Below are positions 11,550 through 19,248 of a DNA stretch of 56,183 nt, piece after piece (position 1 is the first letter of the stretch; each line of letters begins with the position of its first letter). The stretch is from NCBI GenBank assembly GCA_017448825.1, contig JAFSKR010000013.1, positions 1 to 56,183 of the forward strand, given 5' to 3'. Both the position numbers and the translations under genes were made by a program. The notes under the pieces were generated by a model that was not told the DNA's origin, searched no databases, and worked only from the letters and a program-made list of their open reading frames with translations. This stretch comes from Bacteroidaceae bacterium. Its GTDB lineage: Bacteria > Bacteroidota > Bacteroidia > Bacteroidales > Bacteroidaceae.

Positions 11550-11816
11550 ATGAAGATAAAACCTGGTTTTGATATGCGCAAAGTGTGTGGTGAGCACATC
11601 ATCATCGCTCATGGCGTAAAGAACATAGACTTCACTAAAGTCATTACCCTTAACGAATCTGCGGCAATGCTGTGGGAGTCGGTGAAGGGTAGGGAGTTCA
11701 CCGAAGCGGAATTGGTGGATGCGCTGCTGGAGGTATATGAGGTGGAGCGTCCGAGGGCGGAACAAGATGTGAAGGAGATGCTTGCCCAATGGCGTGAAGT
11801 AGGTTTGGTCGAATGA
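11550..11816 (+). CDS. PqqD-like peptide chaperone (RiPP recognition element)
   Basis: An 88-residue protein with the full PqqD fold pattern: a beta-strand N terminus, VITLNESAAMLWESV, a linker, then AEQDVKEMLAQWREVGLVE. Stand-alone PqqD proteins bind the leader of a ribosomal peptide and present it to a modifying enzyme. It starts 13 nt after the S26-type gene and ends the three-gene cassette. No radical SAM, YcaO or asparagine-synthetase-like enzyme and no recognisable precursor peptide lie nearby, so the substrate may be encoded elsewhere or may be a larger protein. Confidence 0.85.
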   Translation: MKIKPGFDMRKVCGEHIIIAHGVKNIDFTKVITLNESAAMLWESVKGREFTEAELVDALLEVYEVERPRAEQDVKEMLAQWREVGLVE

Positions 11817-11860
11817 TAATCACCCATTAATATAGATTCGCTAACAATCTAAAAAGAATC

Positions 11861-12526
11861 GTGGCAAAGGTACAGATAGAAGCATCGTGGCTTGCAAAAC
11901 TTCAGCCAGAGTTTGATAAGCCTTATTTCGAGCAGTTGATACAGTTCGTGAAAACGGAATATGCCCAAGGCACGTGTTATCCTCCGGGCAAGTTGATTTT
12001 CAATGCATTCAATCTTTGCCCCTTGCCCAACGTGAAGGTGGTGCTTATCGGTCAGGATCCCTATCATGAGCCAGGACAGGCGCACGGACTTTGTTTCTCG
12101 GTCAACGATGGCGTTCCGTTCCCTCCCTCTCTTCGCAATATCTTCGAGGAAATCCGCACAGACCTTGGCACGCCTGTTCCCTCGTCGGGTAATCTGACCC
12201 GATGGGCGCAACAGGGAGTCCTCTTGCTCAACGCGACGCTGACAGTGCGTGCCCATGCTGCCGCCAGTCATCAGAGACGTGGGTGGGAAGATTTCACCGA
12301 TGCTGTCATTCGTCTGGTCAGTGCCGAACGGGAGCATGTGGTCTTCATCCTGTGGGGCAGTTATGCGCAGAGCAAGGCACCTCTCATAGACACAGCAAAA
12401 CACTGTATTCTGCGCTCTGCCCATCCCTCACCGTTGTCTGCTTATCGCGGCTTCTTTGGCAACCATCATTTTAGCGTTTGCAACCAATACTTGCAACAGC
12501 ATGGAATTTCACCCATAAACTGGTAA
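11861..12526 (+). CDS. ung: Uracil-DNA glycosylase (family 1), GTG start
   Basis: A 221-residue base-excision repair enzyme that removes uracil from DNA. It has the water-activating motif GQDPYH (64-69, Asp66) and the DNA-intercalation loop [13 protein letters not shown], plus NPSSGNL-like and LLLNATLTV family segments. Length is normal. No ATG fits the family N terminus; the start is GTG at 11861, reading [10 protein letters not shown]. It lies 44 nt after the PqqD-like gene and 4 nt before an SGNH hydrolase, so it is probably part of the same transcript. Confidence 0.95.
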   Translation: MAKVQIEASWLAKLQPEFDKPYFEQLIQFVKTEYAQGTCYPPGKLIFNAFNLCPLPNVKVVLIGQDPYHEPGQAHGLCFSVNDGVPFPPSLRNIFEEIRTDLGTPVPSSGNLTRWAQQGVLLLNATLTVRAHAAASHQRRGWEDFTDAVIRLVSAEREHVVFILWGSYAQSKAPLIDTAKHCILRSAHPSPLSAYRGFFGNHHFSVCNQYLQQHGISPINW

Positions 12527-12530
12527 CAAT

Positions 12531-13271
12531 ATGAAAAAAATCTACTTGACAATTTTTCTTTCCATCTTTGCTTTCAGCCTTTCGTTTGCTCAGAAAGATG
12601 TTCGCAAGTCGGTCACCATCTTCGGTGACAGTTATTCCACCTTTGAGGGGTACATCACCCCCGCTACCAACGAGCCGTGGTACTTGGCCGACCATCGGCA
12701 GAAATCCAACGATGTGACATCGGTGGAGCAGACATGGTGGCACTTGCTGCTGAAGAAGAACGGTTGGAAACTTTGCACGAACAATTCCTACAGCGGATCC
12801 ACCATTTCGTCTTCGGGCTATCGTGGCGAGGACTATACACCGCGTTCGTTCGTCACCCGTGCTTCCAACCTTGGCAATCCCGACATCATTTTCATCTTTG
12901 GTGCCACCAATGACTCATGGGTGCCGTCACCGATTGGCGAGTATAAATATGCCGATTGGACGACCGAAGACCTCAAATCGTTCCGCCCTTCGTTGGCTAA
13001 AATGTTGGATTATATGAAGAAACGCTACTTGGGTGTGGAAATGTATTTCATCCTCAATAGCGAGCTTTCTGATGCCATTGATGCCTCTGTCTTTAAGATT
13101 TGTGACTATTATGATGTACCAGTCATTGCCCTTCACGATATTGACAAGCAGGCTGGACACCCTTCCATCGCTGGTATGAAAGCGATAGCGGATCAGGTAG
13201 ATATGTTCATGAAAAAGGCACATAAGAAGCCTGGCAAGGATTCATCGAAAAAGGGTGATAAGAAACGCTGA
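12531..13271 (+). CDS. Secreted SGNH/GDSL-family hydrolase
   Basis: A 246-residue exported esterase-type protein. Signal peptide MKKIYLTIFLSIFAFSLSFA, then block I FGDSYSTFEG (Ser34 nucleophile), block III IFGATNDSW and a C-terminal HPSIAG carrying the catalytic His. SGNH enzymes remove acetyl or acyl groups from carbohydrates or lipids; the substrate is not evident. The C terminus is a very basic Lys-rich tail. Its TGA stop overlaps the ATG of the next gene (TGATG at 13269-13273), so the two are translationally coupled. Confidence 0.87.
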   Translation: MKKIYLTIFLSIFAFSLSFAQKDVRKSVTIFGDSYSTFEGYITPATNEPWYLADHRQKSNDVTSVEQTWWHLLLKKNGWKLCTNNSYSGSTISSSGYRGEDYTPRSFVTRASNLGNPDIIFIFGATNDSWVPSPIGEYKYADWTTEDLKSFRPSLAKMLDYMKKRYLGVEMYFILNSELSDAIDASVFKICDYYDVPVIALHDIDKQAGHPSIAGMKAIADQVDMFMKKAHKKPGKDSSKKGDKKR

Positions 13272-14485
13272 TGAAAAGGTTTCTGTTCATATTGTTTGTA
13301 CTGTGTTCTGCTGTGCTTAGTGCCCAGACGTCCGACTCCATCATGGCAGCCCATCTGCGTCAGCGCGATGTGCCCATCAGTGACGGTAATTCGGTGGTGC
13401 TGCTCAAGACGGGACACGAGAAGTTCGTTGATTTGTTTGAGGCGGTTAGAAACGCCAAATCGTTTATCCATCTGGAGTATTTTAATTTCCGCAACGACTC
13501 CATTGCCGGACTTCTCTTCCACCTTCTCGCACAGAAAGCCGCCGAGGGTGTGGAGGTGCGTGCCCTTTATGATGCCTTTGGCAATGCTTCTAACAATCAG
13601 CCAATTAAGCATCACATGCACGACTCCATCAATGCGTTGGGCATTCATCTGGTCAAGTTCGACCCTATCCGATTCCCGTGGGTTAACCACATCATCCCGC
13701 GTGACCACCGCAAAATTGTGGTCATCGACGGTGAGGTGGCATACACGGGCGGCATGAACGTGGCTGACTATTACATTGAGGGCATCCCTGAAATTGGCGA
13801 CTGGCACGATATGCATATGCGCATCGAAGGGCCTGCCGTGAACGACCTGCACGAGATTTTTTGCCGTATGTGGTACAAAGCAACTAAGGAGTATTTGACA
13901 GGGGCGAAATACTTTCCTGCTCATAAGAAGGTTGGTAATCAGCGAGTCGCAATCGTTGACCGCCATCCTCTCCGCAGTGCAGATGCCATCCGCGACCTTT
14001 TCGCTGAGATGCTCAATACCGCTCAGCATAAGGTGCTGCTTATCAACCCCTATTTCGTGCCTACCCACCGTGTGCGCAAGGCACTGAAACGTGCCATTGA
14101 CCGGGGAGTGGAGGTGCAGATTCTCCTTTCTGCCAAAAGCGACATTCCGCTCACACCCGAGGCTTCCCATTATGTGGGCAACAACCTTGCCAAGCGTGGT
14201 GCCAAGGTCTATCTCTTCCACGGCGGTTTCCACCACACCAAAATCATGATGGTCGATGACCTCTATTGTACCGTCGGTTCCAGCAACATGGATGCCCGTT
14301 CGTTGCGTTGTGACTATGAGGTCAACACTGTGATTTTCAGTCAGAAGACGACTGATGAACTGACCCACCTTTTCAACGAGCAACTCAAGTCGTCCACACA
14401 GATGGAGAAGGGCTACTGGGGCACCCGTTCAGCGGGTAAGAAATTTCAAGGTTGGTTCGGCAACTTGTTGACCCCCTTCTTGTAG
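13271..14485 (+). CDS. Exported phospholipase D / cardiolipin synthase-like protein
   Basis: A 404-residue protein with two HKD motifs (HxKxxxxD): His146-Lys148-Asp153 in DHRKIVVIDG, and His322-Lys324-Asp329 in FHHTKIMMVDD. Each is followed by the family GG/GS-N segment (TGGMN, VGSSN). Bacterial cardiolipin synthases usually begin with two membrane spans; this one has a cleavable-looking signal peptide (MKRFLFILFVLCSAVLSAQ) and would act in the periplasm or be only loosely attached. It could make cardiolipin or act as a phospholipase; sequence alone does not decide. Its start codon overlaps the stop of the SGNH gene. Confidence 0.88.
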   Translation: MKRFLFILFVLCSAVLSAQTSDSIMAAHLRQRDVPISDGNSVVLLKTGHEKFVDLFEAVRNAKSFIHLEYFNFRNDSIAGLLFHLLAQKAAEGVEVRALYDAFGNASNNQPIKHHMHDSINALGIHLVKFDPIRFPWVNHIIPRDHRKIVVIDGEVAYTGGMNVADYYIEGIPEIGDWHDMHMRIEGPAVNDLHEIFCRMWYKATKEYLTGAKYFPAHKKVGNQRVAIVDRHPLRSADAIRDLFAEMLNTAQHKVLLINPYFVPTHRVRKALKRAIDRGVEVQILLSAKSDIPLTPEASHYVGNNLAKRGAKVYLFHGGFHHTKIMMVDDLYCTVGSSNMDARSLRCDYEVNTVIFSQKTTDELTHLFNEQLKSSTQMEKGYWGTRSAGKKFQGWFGNLLTPFL

Positions 14486-14516
14486 AAATTGATTTTTATT
14501 AATACACATAATAAGT

Positions 14517-16007
14517 ATGAAACATCTTTTTTCTTTGCTGTTTTTCTTGTGTTCCACAGTGTCCATGCTGAGTGCCGCCAACCCCAAACGTGAGTTTCGT
14601 GGCGCATGGATTCAGTGTGTCAATGGGCAATATCTTGGTAAATCGCCAGCACAGATAAGGACGATGCTCTCGTCGCAGTTGGATACATTGCAGCAGTGTG
14701 GCATCAACGCCATCTTGTTCCAAGTGCGTGCGGAAGGCGACGCGCTCTATAAGTCCAGTTATGAACCTTGGTCCCGTTTCCTTACTGGCACACAGGGATT
14801 GGCTCCATCTGATGGATGGGATCCATTGGACTGGATGGTAGAGCAGTGTCATCAACGCAATATGGAGTGCCATGCATGGATTAACCCATATCGTGCCAAG
14901 ACGAAGTTTACGAAAGAACTGGCGGCAGACCATCCTGCCGTGCGCCATCCTGAGCGTATTTTTGAGTACGATGATCTCTATATCTTCAACCCTGCGTTGG
15001 AGGAAAACCGCCTCTACACCTGCATGGTGGTGGAGGACATCTTGGAGCATTATGATGTCGATGGCATCCACATGGACGATTATTTCTATCCTTATCCCGT
15101 GGCAGGGCAGCCTCTCCCCGATCAGCGTTATTTTGAGGCTGACCCACGTGGATTCACTGACATCGCTGACTGGCGACGCGACAACGTCAGTCAACTCATT
15201 CGCGACCTCCATCACCTTGTGCGTGCCATCAAGCCGTGGGTCAAGTTCGGCATCAGTCCCTTCGGCATCTATCGGAATAGTCCCACGGGTGAGAACTGTC
15301 GTGAGGGAAGTGCCACCAGCGGTGGACAAAATTATGACGACCTCTACGCCGACGTGGTGCATTGGGTGAAGCAGGGTTGGATTGACTACAACATCCCCCA
15401 AATCTATTGGAACTTGGGTACTAAAGCTGCTGACTATGAGAAGCTTATCTACTGGTGGAACGACTATTGCAACCAGCGTCCGCTGTTCATCGGTCAGGAT
15501 GTGGAGCGCACCGTGAAGGGTGCCGACCCCAACGACCCCTCATCACACCAGATGCGTATCAAGTACGACTTGCAACGTGCCCTTGCCCATGTGCAAGGCT
15601 CCTGTCAATGGTATGCTGCTGCCGTGGTGAACAATCCTGGCAACTACCGCACCATGCTGGAGAAAGTTTACCATTCGACTCCAGCTCTTCAACCTCTCAT
15701 GCCCTTCATCGACAGCAAGGCACCCGGCAAGCCACGCAATGTCAATGCCGCCACCTACGCTATGACCGGCACCATCCTCTCATGGGAAGCTCCCAAGGCG
15801 AAGAAGGAAATGGACAAGGCGCGTCACTATGTGGTCTATCGTTTCAAACAAGGGGAGAAAATCAACCTCAATTCGGCTGAGAACATCATTGCCGTTACCC
15901 AAGACACGCGCCTCACGCTGCCCTCCGTTCGACGTGGCACCACCATCGTGGTCACTGCCCTCGACCGTCTGCACAACGAGTCGAAACCTGTCAAGGTGAA
16001 ATTATAA
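14517..16007 (+). CDS. GHL10 / YngK-type glycoside hydrolase-like protein
   Basis: A 496-residue exported protein of the DUF187/GHL10 group. Signal peptide (MKHLFSLLFFLCSTVSMLSA), then the characteristic start EFRGAWIQCV, a TIM-barrel domain with INAILFQVRAEGDALY, ECHAWINPYR, the acidic DGIHMDDYFYPY, KFGISPFGIYRN and a C-terminal beta-sandwich-like domain of about 100 residues. Some family members cleave peptidoglycan-related or other glycans; the substrate here is unknown. It is the last gene of the plus-strand run and is followed by a strong terminator. Confidence 0.88.
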   Translation: MKHLFSLLFFLCSTVSMLSAANPKREFRGAWIQCVNGQYLGKSPAQIRTMLSSQLDTLQQCGINAILFQVRAEGDALYKSSYEPWSRFLTGTQGLAPSDGWDPLDWMVEQCHQRNMECHAWINPYRAKTKFTKELAADHPAVRHPERIFEYDDLYIFNPALEENRLYTCMVVEDILEHYDVDGIHMDDYFYPYPVAGQPLPDQRYFEADPRGFTDIADWRRDNVSQLIRDLHHLVRAIKPWVKFGISPFGIYRNSPTGENCREGSATSGGQNYDDLYADVVHWVKQGWIDYNIPQIYWNLGTKAADYEKLIYWWNDYCNQRPLFIGQDVERTVKGADPNDPSSHQMRIKYDLQRALAHVQGSCQWYAAAVVNNPGNYRTMLEKVYHSTPALQPLMPFIDSKAPGKPRNVNAATYAMTGTILSWEAPKAKKEMDKARHYVVYRFKQGEKINLNSAENIIAVTQDTRLTLPSVRRGTTIVVTALDRLHNESKPVKVKL

Positions 16008-16061
16008 TCTCACCCTTTCTTTATAGGAAACGAAGCTGATTCCTTGCTTCCTCCTCAACAT

Positions 16062-16108
16062 CGACAAGCCCCACATCGGATTTCCAATGTGGGGCTTGTC
16101 GCTTTTTT
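16062..16108 (+). terminator. Rho-independent terminator after the GHL10 gene
   Basis: Perfect 15-bp stem, CGACAAGCCCCACAT (16062-16076) with its complement at 16087-16101, a 10-nt loop and a T6 run at 16103-16108. Confidence 0.9.
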
Positions 16109-16206
16109 ATATGAGGTATGTCGATTGTTTCTATTCTTCCATTCTTTCTTCTTCCCTTTGTGCTTTCTCTGCTTTCCCTTGTGCTCGCAAGGAACGGGTC
16201 TGTGTA

Positions 16207-17367
16207 TTATTCTCCCAAAATTTCCACCAGTTTCCCTTTCAGTTCATCCACGCTATTCGGCACGGCAAGGATATTTCCAAGGCGGTCGATTAGGAACAGG
16301 GCACTGTTGGCGGTACCGTGCTTCTTGAACACTCCGAACTCGTCGTCGAGGTCAACGAGGCAGGGCCACGGATAGCCATTGCGTTCGACAGCCTTACGCA
16401 TGGCATCTGTCGATTTGAACTCGTGGGCGAGGCTGAACACGTTCAAGCCACGGTAGTGATACTGGTTGTAAAGGGGAATGATGTCGTTGGCCTCTCGGAT
16501 GCATGGAGCACACCACGATGCCCAGCAGATGACGAGCGTTAAGCGGTCTTGATAATAATTGGAAGCGCGGACTTGCTGACCGTCCATCGTGCGGACATCG
16601 TAGTCGTTGTACTTGCGTCCACAAATCTGATAGTCTTTGGCTTCCTCTGCTGCGATACTTTGGTGAACGGGATGGTTAGCGTAAAGGTTGGTGTATTGCT
16701 GGTGATAGATGTCAAGCATGGAAGCAAGACCAGTATCATTGAAATGGAAGCCCTTGAGCCGCCCATTAAGTTCCAGCAGGAAACCCAACATCGGGTGAGC
16801 CTTATAGTAATCGAGCATCCACTGATGGTATTGGTTTTCCACTTCGTTCATTGCCGCCTCGTCATCTTCGTCCAGCGCTTCATAGGCAGGCATGAACTTC
16901 GCCTCTGCCGCTTCCTCCATTACCTGCCATTGCTGATACTCCTTGCCCGTAGAAGTGACCTTGAACTTGTCGCCATCGAGGCTGATGGTGACAGTCGCCC
17001 CATCCTCGGAAAAGAATGCACCGCTACGGCTCGTCATGCCTTTCTCCAGTACTTCACCGAAGTCCACGATGTGCCACCGTTCAATCTGCGTGTCCTCCAC
17101 ATCGCACTCGAAATGCCCTTCCTTCACGGTCAGTTTCAGGGGACTGTCCTTCGGGTCAGTGCCATCGCGATAGATGACAAGTCCGACGGCTTGTGTCCCC
17201 TCGGCAATAGAACCCGCTACATGGCATTTTACTTGCCCATGCCCCGTCAATGCGACAAGGGCGAGTAGGGTGGTGATAATAGATTTTGTGCCGTCAGCAC
17301 TCTTGGTCAGCATGAGGTGCTTAACTTTCAGCAAACTTTGTATGCTGAACTCCCTATTTAACTTCAT
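16207..17367 (-). CDS. TlpA-like thioredoxin-fold lipid- or periplasm-associated protein
   Basis: A 386-residue exported protein. After the hydrophobic segment (residues about 29-42) come a DUF4369-like beta-sandwich domain, a helical linker, and a TlpA/AhpC-type thioredoxin domain with redox motif WCAPC (Cys286, Cys289) and a cis-Pro-like region near GTANSALFLIDRLG. Such proteins act as periplasmic thiol:disulfide reductants in this phylum. The start is uncertain: the ATG at 17367 gives a long n-region, while an in-frame ATG at 17313 gives a more usual signal peptide. Confidence 0.87.
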   Translation of the reverse strand: MKLNREFSIQSLLKVKHLMLTKSADGTKSIITTLLALVALTGHGQVKCHVAGSIAEGTQAVGLVIYRDGTDPKDSPLKLTVKEGHFECDVEDTQIERWHIVDFGEVLEKGMTSRSGAFFSEDGATVTISLDGDKFKVTSTGKEYQQWQVMEEAAEAKFMPAYEALDEDDEAAMNEVENQYHQWMLDYYKAHPMLGFLLELNGRLKGFHFNDTGLASMLDIYHQQYTNLYANHPVHQSIAAEEAKDYQICGRKYNDYDVRTMDGQQVRASNYYQDRLTLVICWASWCAPCIREANDIIPLYNQYHYRGLNVFSLAHEFKSTDAMRKAVERNGYPWPCLVDLDDEFGVFKKHGTANSALFLIDRLGNILAVPNSVDELKGKLVEILGE

Positions 17368-17405
17368 TTTATAACTCTAAAAACTTGAATTCAAGGAATA
17401 AATGT

Positions 17406-18303
17406 TCATATCGCATCGATATTGCCGCGCTTCTGCTCCAACGGAATGCGACGAAAGGCCATGAGGCAGGCCAACATAACCACAACAGCTACCACAACAG
17501 CCACCACATAAGTCGTCAAGGGCATCGTGTCCATTATCCAATCCACCTCCTGCAGGGATGGGATTTGTTCAAGCACTACGACCGTCCCGTTGTTTACGAA
17601 ATGCAGGAGCATGGTGAGCCATAGGCTACCCGTCTTGTAATACACATACCCCATCAACAGACCGAGAAGGAAGCAATTCAGACCCTGTCAGGGGTTCATG
17701 TGGATGAAGGCGAAGAACAGGGCCGATATGACGATGGCCCACACGGGACTCATCTTGGCGAGAAGACCACGAAGCACTATACCTCGGTACAGCCATTCTT
17801 CAAAGATAGCGGCAAGGATAGCAGTCACTAATAAATTGCTCCAAAACGGGCCACTCCCAGCCTCATTAAAAGCCTCTTTAATTAAGTCGGAGAAAGTTTG
17901 CATGCCTGGCATGAGCATAGTAAGCTTAAAATTCCAGTAATTGAGCAAGTCGGCTGATAACATATAGGCCAAGGCAAGCACTACGGTAATCAGGGCTATC
18001 TGCCAGCCCTTGAACGGGCTAAAGTGGCTGCTGTTGACCCTGTAGCCAGTCTCGGTCAGCCTGTTGTGCTGGCTCTTTCGGTACACATAAATCATGACGG
18101 GCAGGTACTTCAGAATTTCCGTCAACACCCCTACGTAGCTCTGCATCACATTCTCCGACACGAATTTTTTTAAGGAAATACTCACTATGAGTCCCAACAG
18201 GTTTCCCACCATAATCCAGCCCAAAAGGACGAACATGCCTTTTATACCTGGGACATACCAAGCGTGGCTGGCATAAAGCTCGCATTTTTTTTGTTTCCAT
18301 CAT
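17406..18303 (-). pseudogene. CAAX-type membrane protease (CPBP family), disrupted by a frameshift and a nonsense codon
   Basis: Reconstructed, this is a multi-span CPBP/Abi intramembrane protease with EEWLYRG, FIHMNP and HFVNN motifs. Two lesions are visible. First, the natural N terminus (MMETKK then CELYASHAWYVPG) needs one A fewer in an A8 run (18285-18292 on the plus strand); as written the ATG frame does not enter the protease frame. Second, after FIHMNP a TGA (17688-17690) stands where relatives have Trp (HMNPWQ), and the same frame continues with QGLNCFLLGLLMGYVYYKTGSLWL to 17406. A product starting at the internal ATG at 18236 would end before the third motif. A consensus promoter remains upstream. 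A sequencing error, phase variation at A8 or true decay are all possible. Confidence 0.85.
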
Positions 18304-18365
18304 TTAGTTTTTAGTTGGTGTTATGTCAAGTGAAATGGAGCCTATGTGAGACCCCAATTTTGACA

Positions 18366-18396
18366 CAAAGGTAGTTAAAGCATTTTGTTTTGCAAA
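18366..18396 (-). promoter_or_regulatory. Promoter of the CAAX protease pseudogene
   Basis: On the minus strand TTTG (18393-18396), exactly 19 nt, then TACCTTTG (18366-18373): a textbook Bacteroidota promoter that is still intact. Confidence 0.75.
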
Positions 18397-18601
18397 GAAA
18401 GATGCGATTTTCTTCGACTTATTCTCATTTTCCTCTTTTTCCCCGTATTTTGCCAGACCTAAAAACACAGAAAATGGCAAAACAAACTTTAATTGTCGTC
18501 GAACAGACCTTAATTATCGAAACGCCCAAAGAGTTGTTCGGGCACCTCGGTCATTCATGCATGATGAATCTCGTTGCTGCGTCGTTTGAGGTGAAGGGGG
18601 A

Positions 18602-18641
18602 TAAAAGAAATGGGGTTGTGCAATGGTTGGCACAACCCCAT
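18602..18641 (-). terminator. Terminator after rpiB
   Basis: Perfect 12-bp stem (18610-18621 with 18630-18641, ATGGGGTTGTGC) with an 8-nt loop; on the minus strand it is followed by TTTCTTTTAT. It closes the arabinose/pentose transcript. Confidence 0.8.
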
Positions 18642-18704
18642 CTTGCGAATTTTAAGAGGCTTTTGTTGCGAATGTTGACTCTGCGGCAAACACAGAGTTT
18701 GATG

Positions 18705-19145
18705 TTACTTGCAGGGGATGTCTTCAATGCGTTGCTGGTGGCGACCACCTGCAAATTCGGTGTTGAAGAACTCGTCGAGACATTGACGGCATACGTCTTC
18801 GGAGATGAAACGACCAGGGAAGACGATGACGTTGGCGTTGTTGTGCTCACGGATGAGGTGGGCAATTTCTGGCTGCCAAACAAGGCCTGCACGGATGCTC
18901 TGGTGCTTGTTGAGGGTCATGGAGATGCCTTCGCCCGAACCGCACATGGCGATGCCTGGATAGACTTCGCCTTTCTCGATGCCTTCGGCCAAAGCGTGAC
19001 CGTAGGTGGCATAGTTGCAGGACTCTTCAGTATAGGTGCCGTAGTCCTTGTAAGCTAAGCCTTTCTCTTCGAGATACTTCTTGACAAATTGTTTTAACGG
19101 AAATGCCGCATGGTCAGAAGCAATTCCAACTGTCTTTATTTCCAT
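18705..19145 (-). CDS. rpiB: Ribose-5-phosphate isomerase B
   Basis: A 146-residue cytoplasmic enzyme interconverting ribose 5-phosphate and ribulose 5-phosphate. It has GIASDHAAFPLK at the N terminus, the anion-hole/catalytic MCGSGEGISM (Cys68) and NKHQSIRAGLV. The start is ATG at 19145 (MEIKTVGIASDH), matching the family; an upstream in-frame ATG at 19229 would add 28 residues encoded by an inverted repeat and is rejected. Last gene of the pentose locus, followed by a terminator at 18602-18641. Confidence 0.95.
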   Translation of the reverse strand: MEIKTVGIASDHAAFPLKQFVKKYLEEKGLAYKDYGTYTEESCNYATYGHALAEGIEKGEVYPGIAMCGSGEGISMTLNKHQSIRAGLVWQPEIAHLIREHNNANVIVFPGRFISEDVCRQCLDEFFNTEFAGGRHQQRIEDIPCK

Positions 19146-19163
19146 ATCAATAAAAAATTGATG

Positions 19164-19236
19164 ATAATTCGTGGTTAATTCATGATAATTTATGTTTTTC
19201 TTTAACACGAATTCCCATGAATTAGCCACGAATTAT
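19164..19236. repeat. 21-bp inverted repeat between tkt and rpiB
   Basis: Arms 19164-19184 and 19216-19236 pair over 21 bp with one mismatch (core ATTCGTGG / CCACGAAT), enclosing 31 nt. Further fragments of the same words follow (TTCATGAATT at 19235-19244). It could form an RNA hairpin that separates expression of tkt and rpiB. A similar hairpin lies between serC and serA. Confidence 0.7.
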
Positions 19237-19248
19237 TCATGAATTATT

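Larger units (their letters stand above)
18304..18704. other. Intergenic region between the CAAX pseudogene and rpiB
   Basis: Contains the pseudogene promoter and, nearer rpiB, the rpiB terminator. An open frame on the plus strand (18390-19058) runs antisense into rpiB and shows no family features, so I do not call it. Nothing else is evident. Confidence 0.4.

Noticed and set aside
17688-17690. TGA recoded as tryptophan
   Set aside because: Several intact genes in the window end with TGA (for example the SGNH, DUF1015 and HNH genes), so the standard bacterial code applies and this is a nonsense codon or an error.
18390-19058. 222-codon plus-strand frame running antisense through rpiB
   Set aside because: Most of it is the complement of rpiB; the non-overlapping start has no signal or domain.
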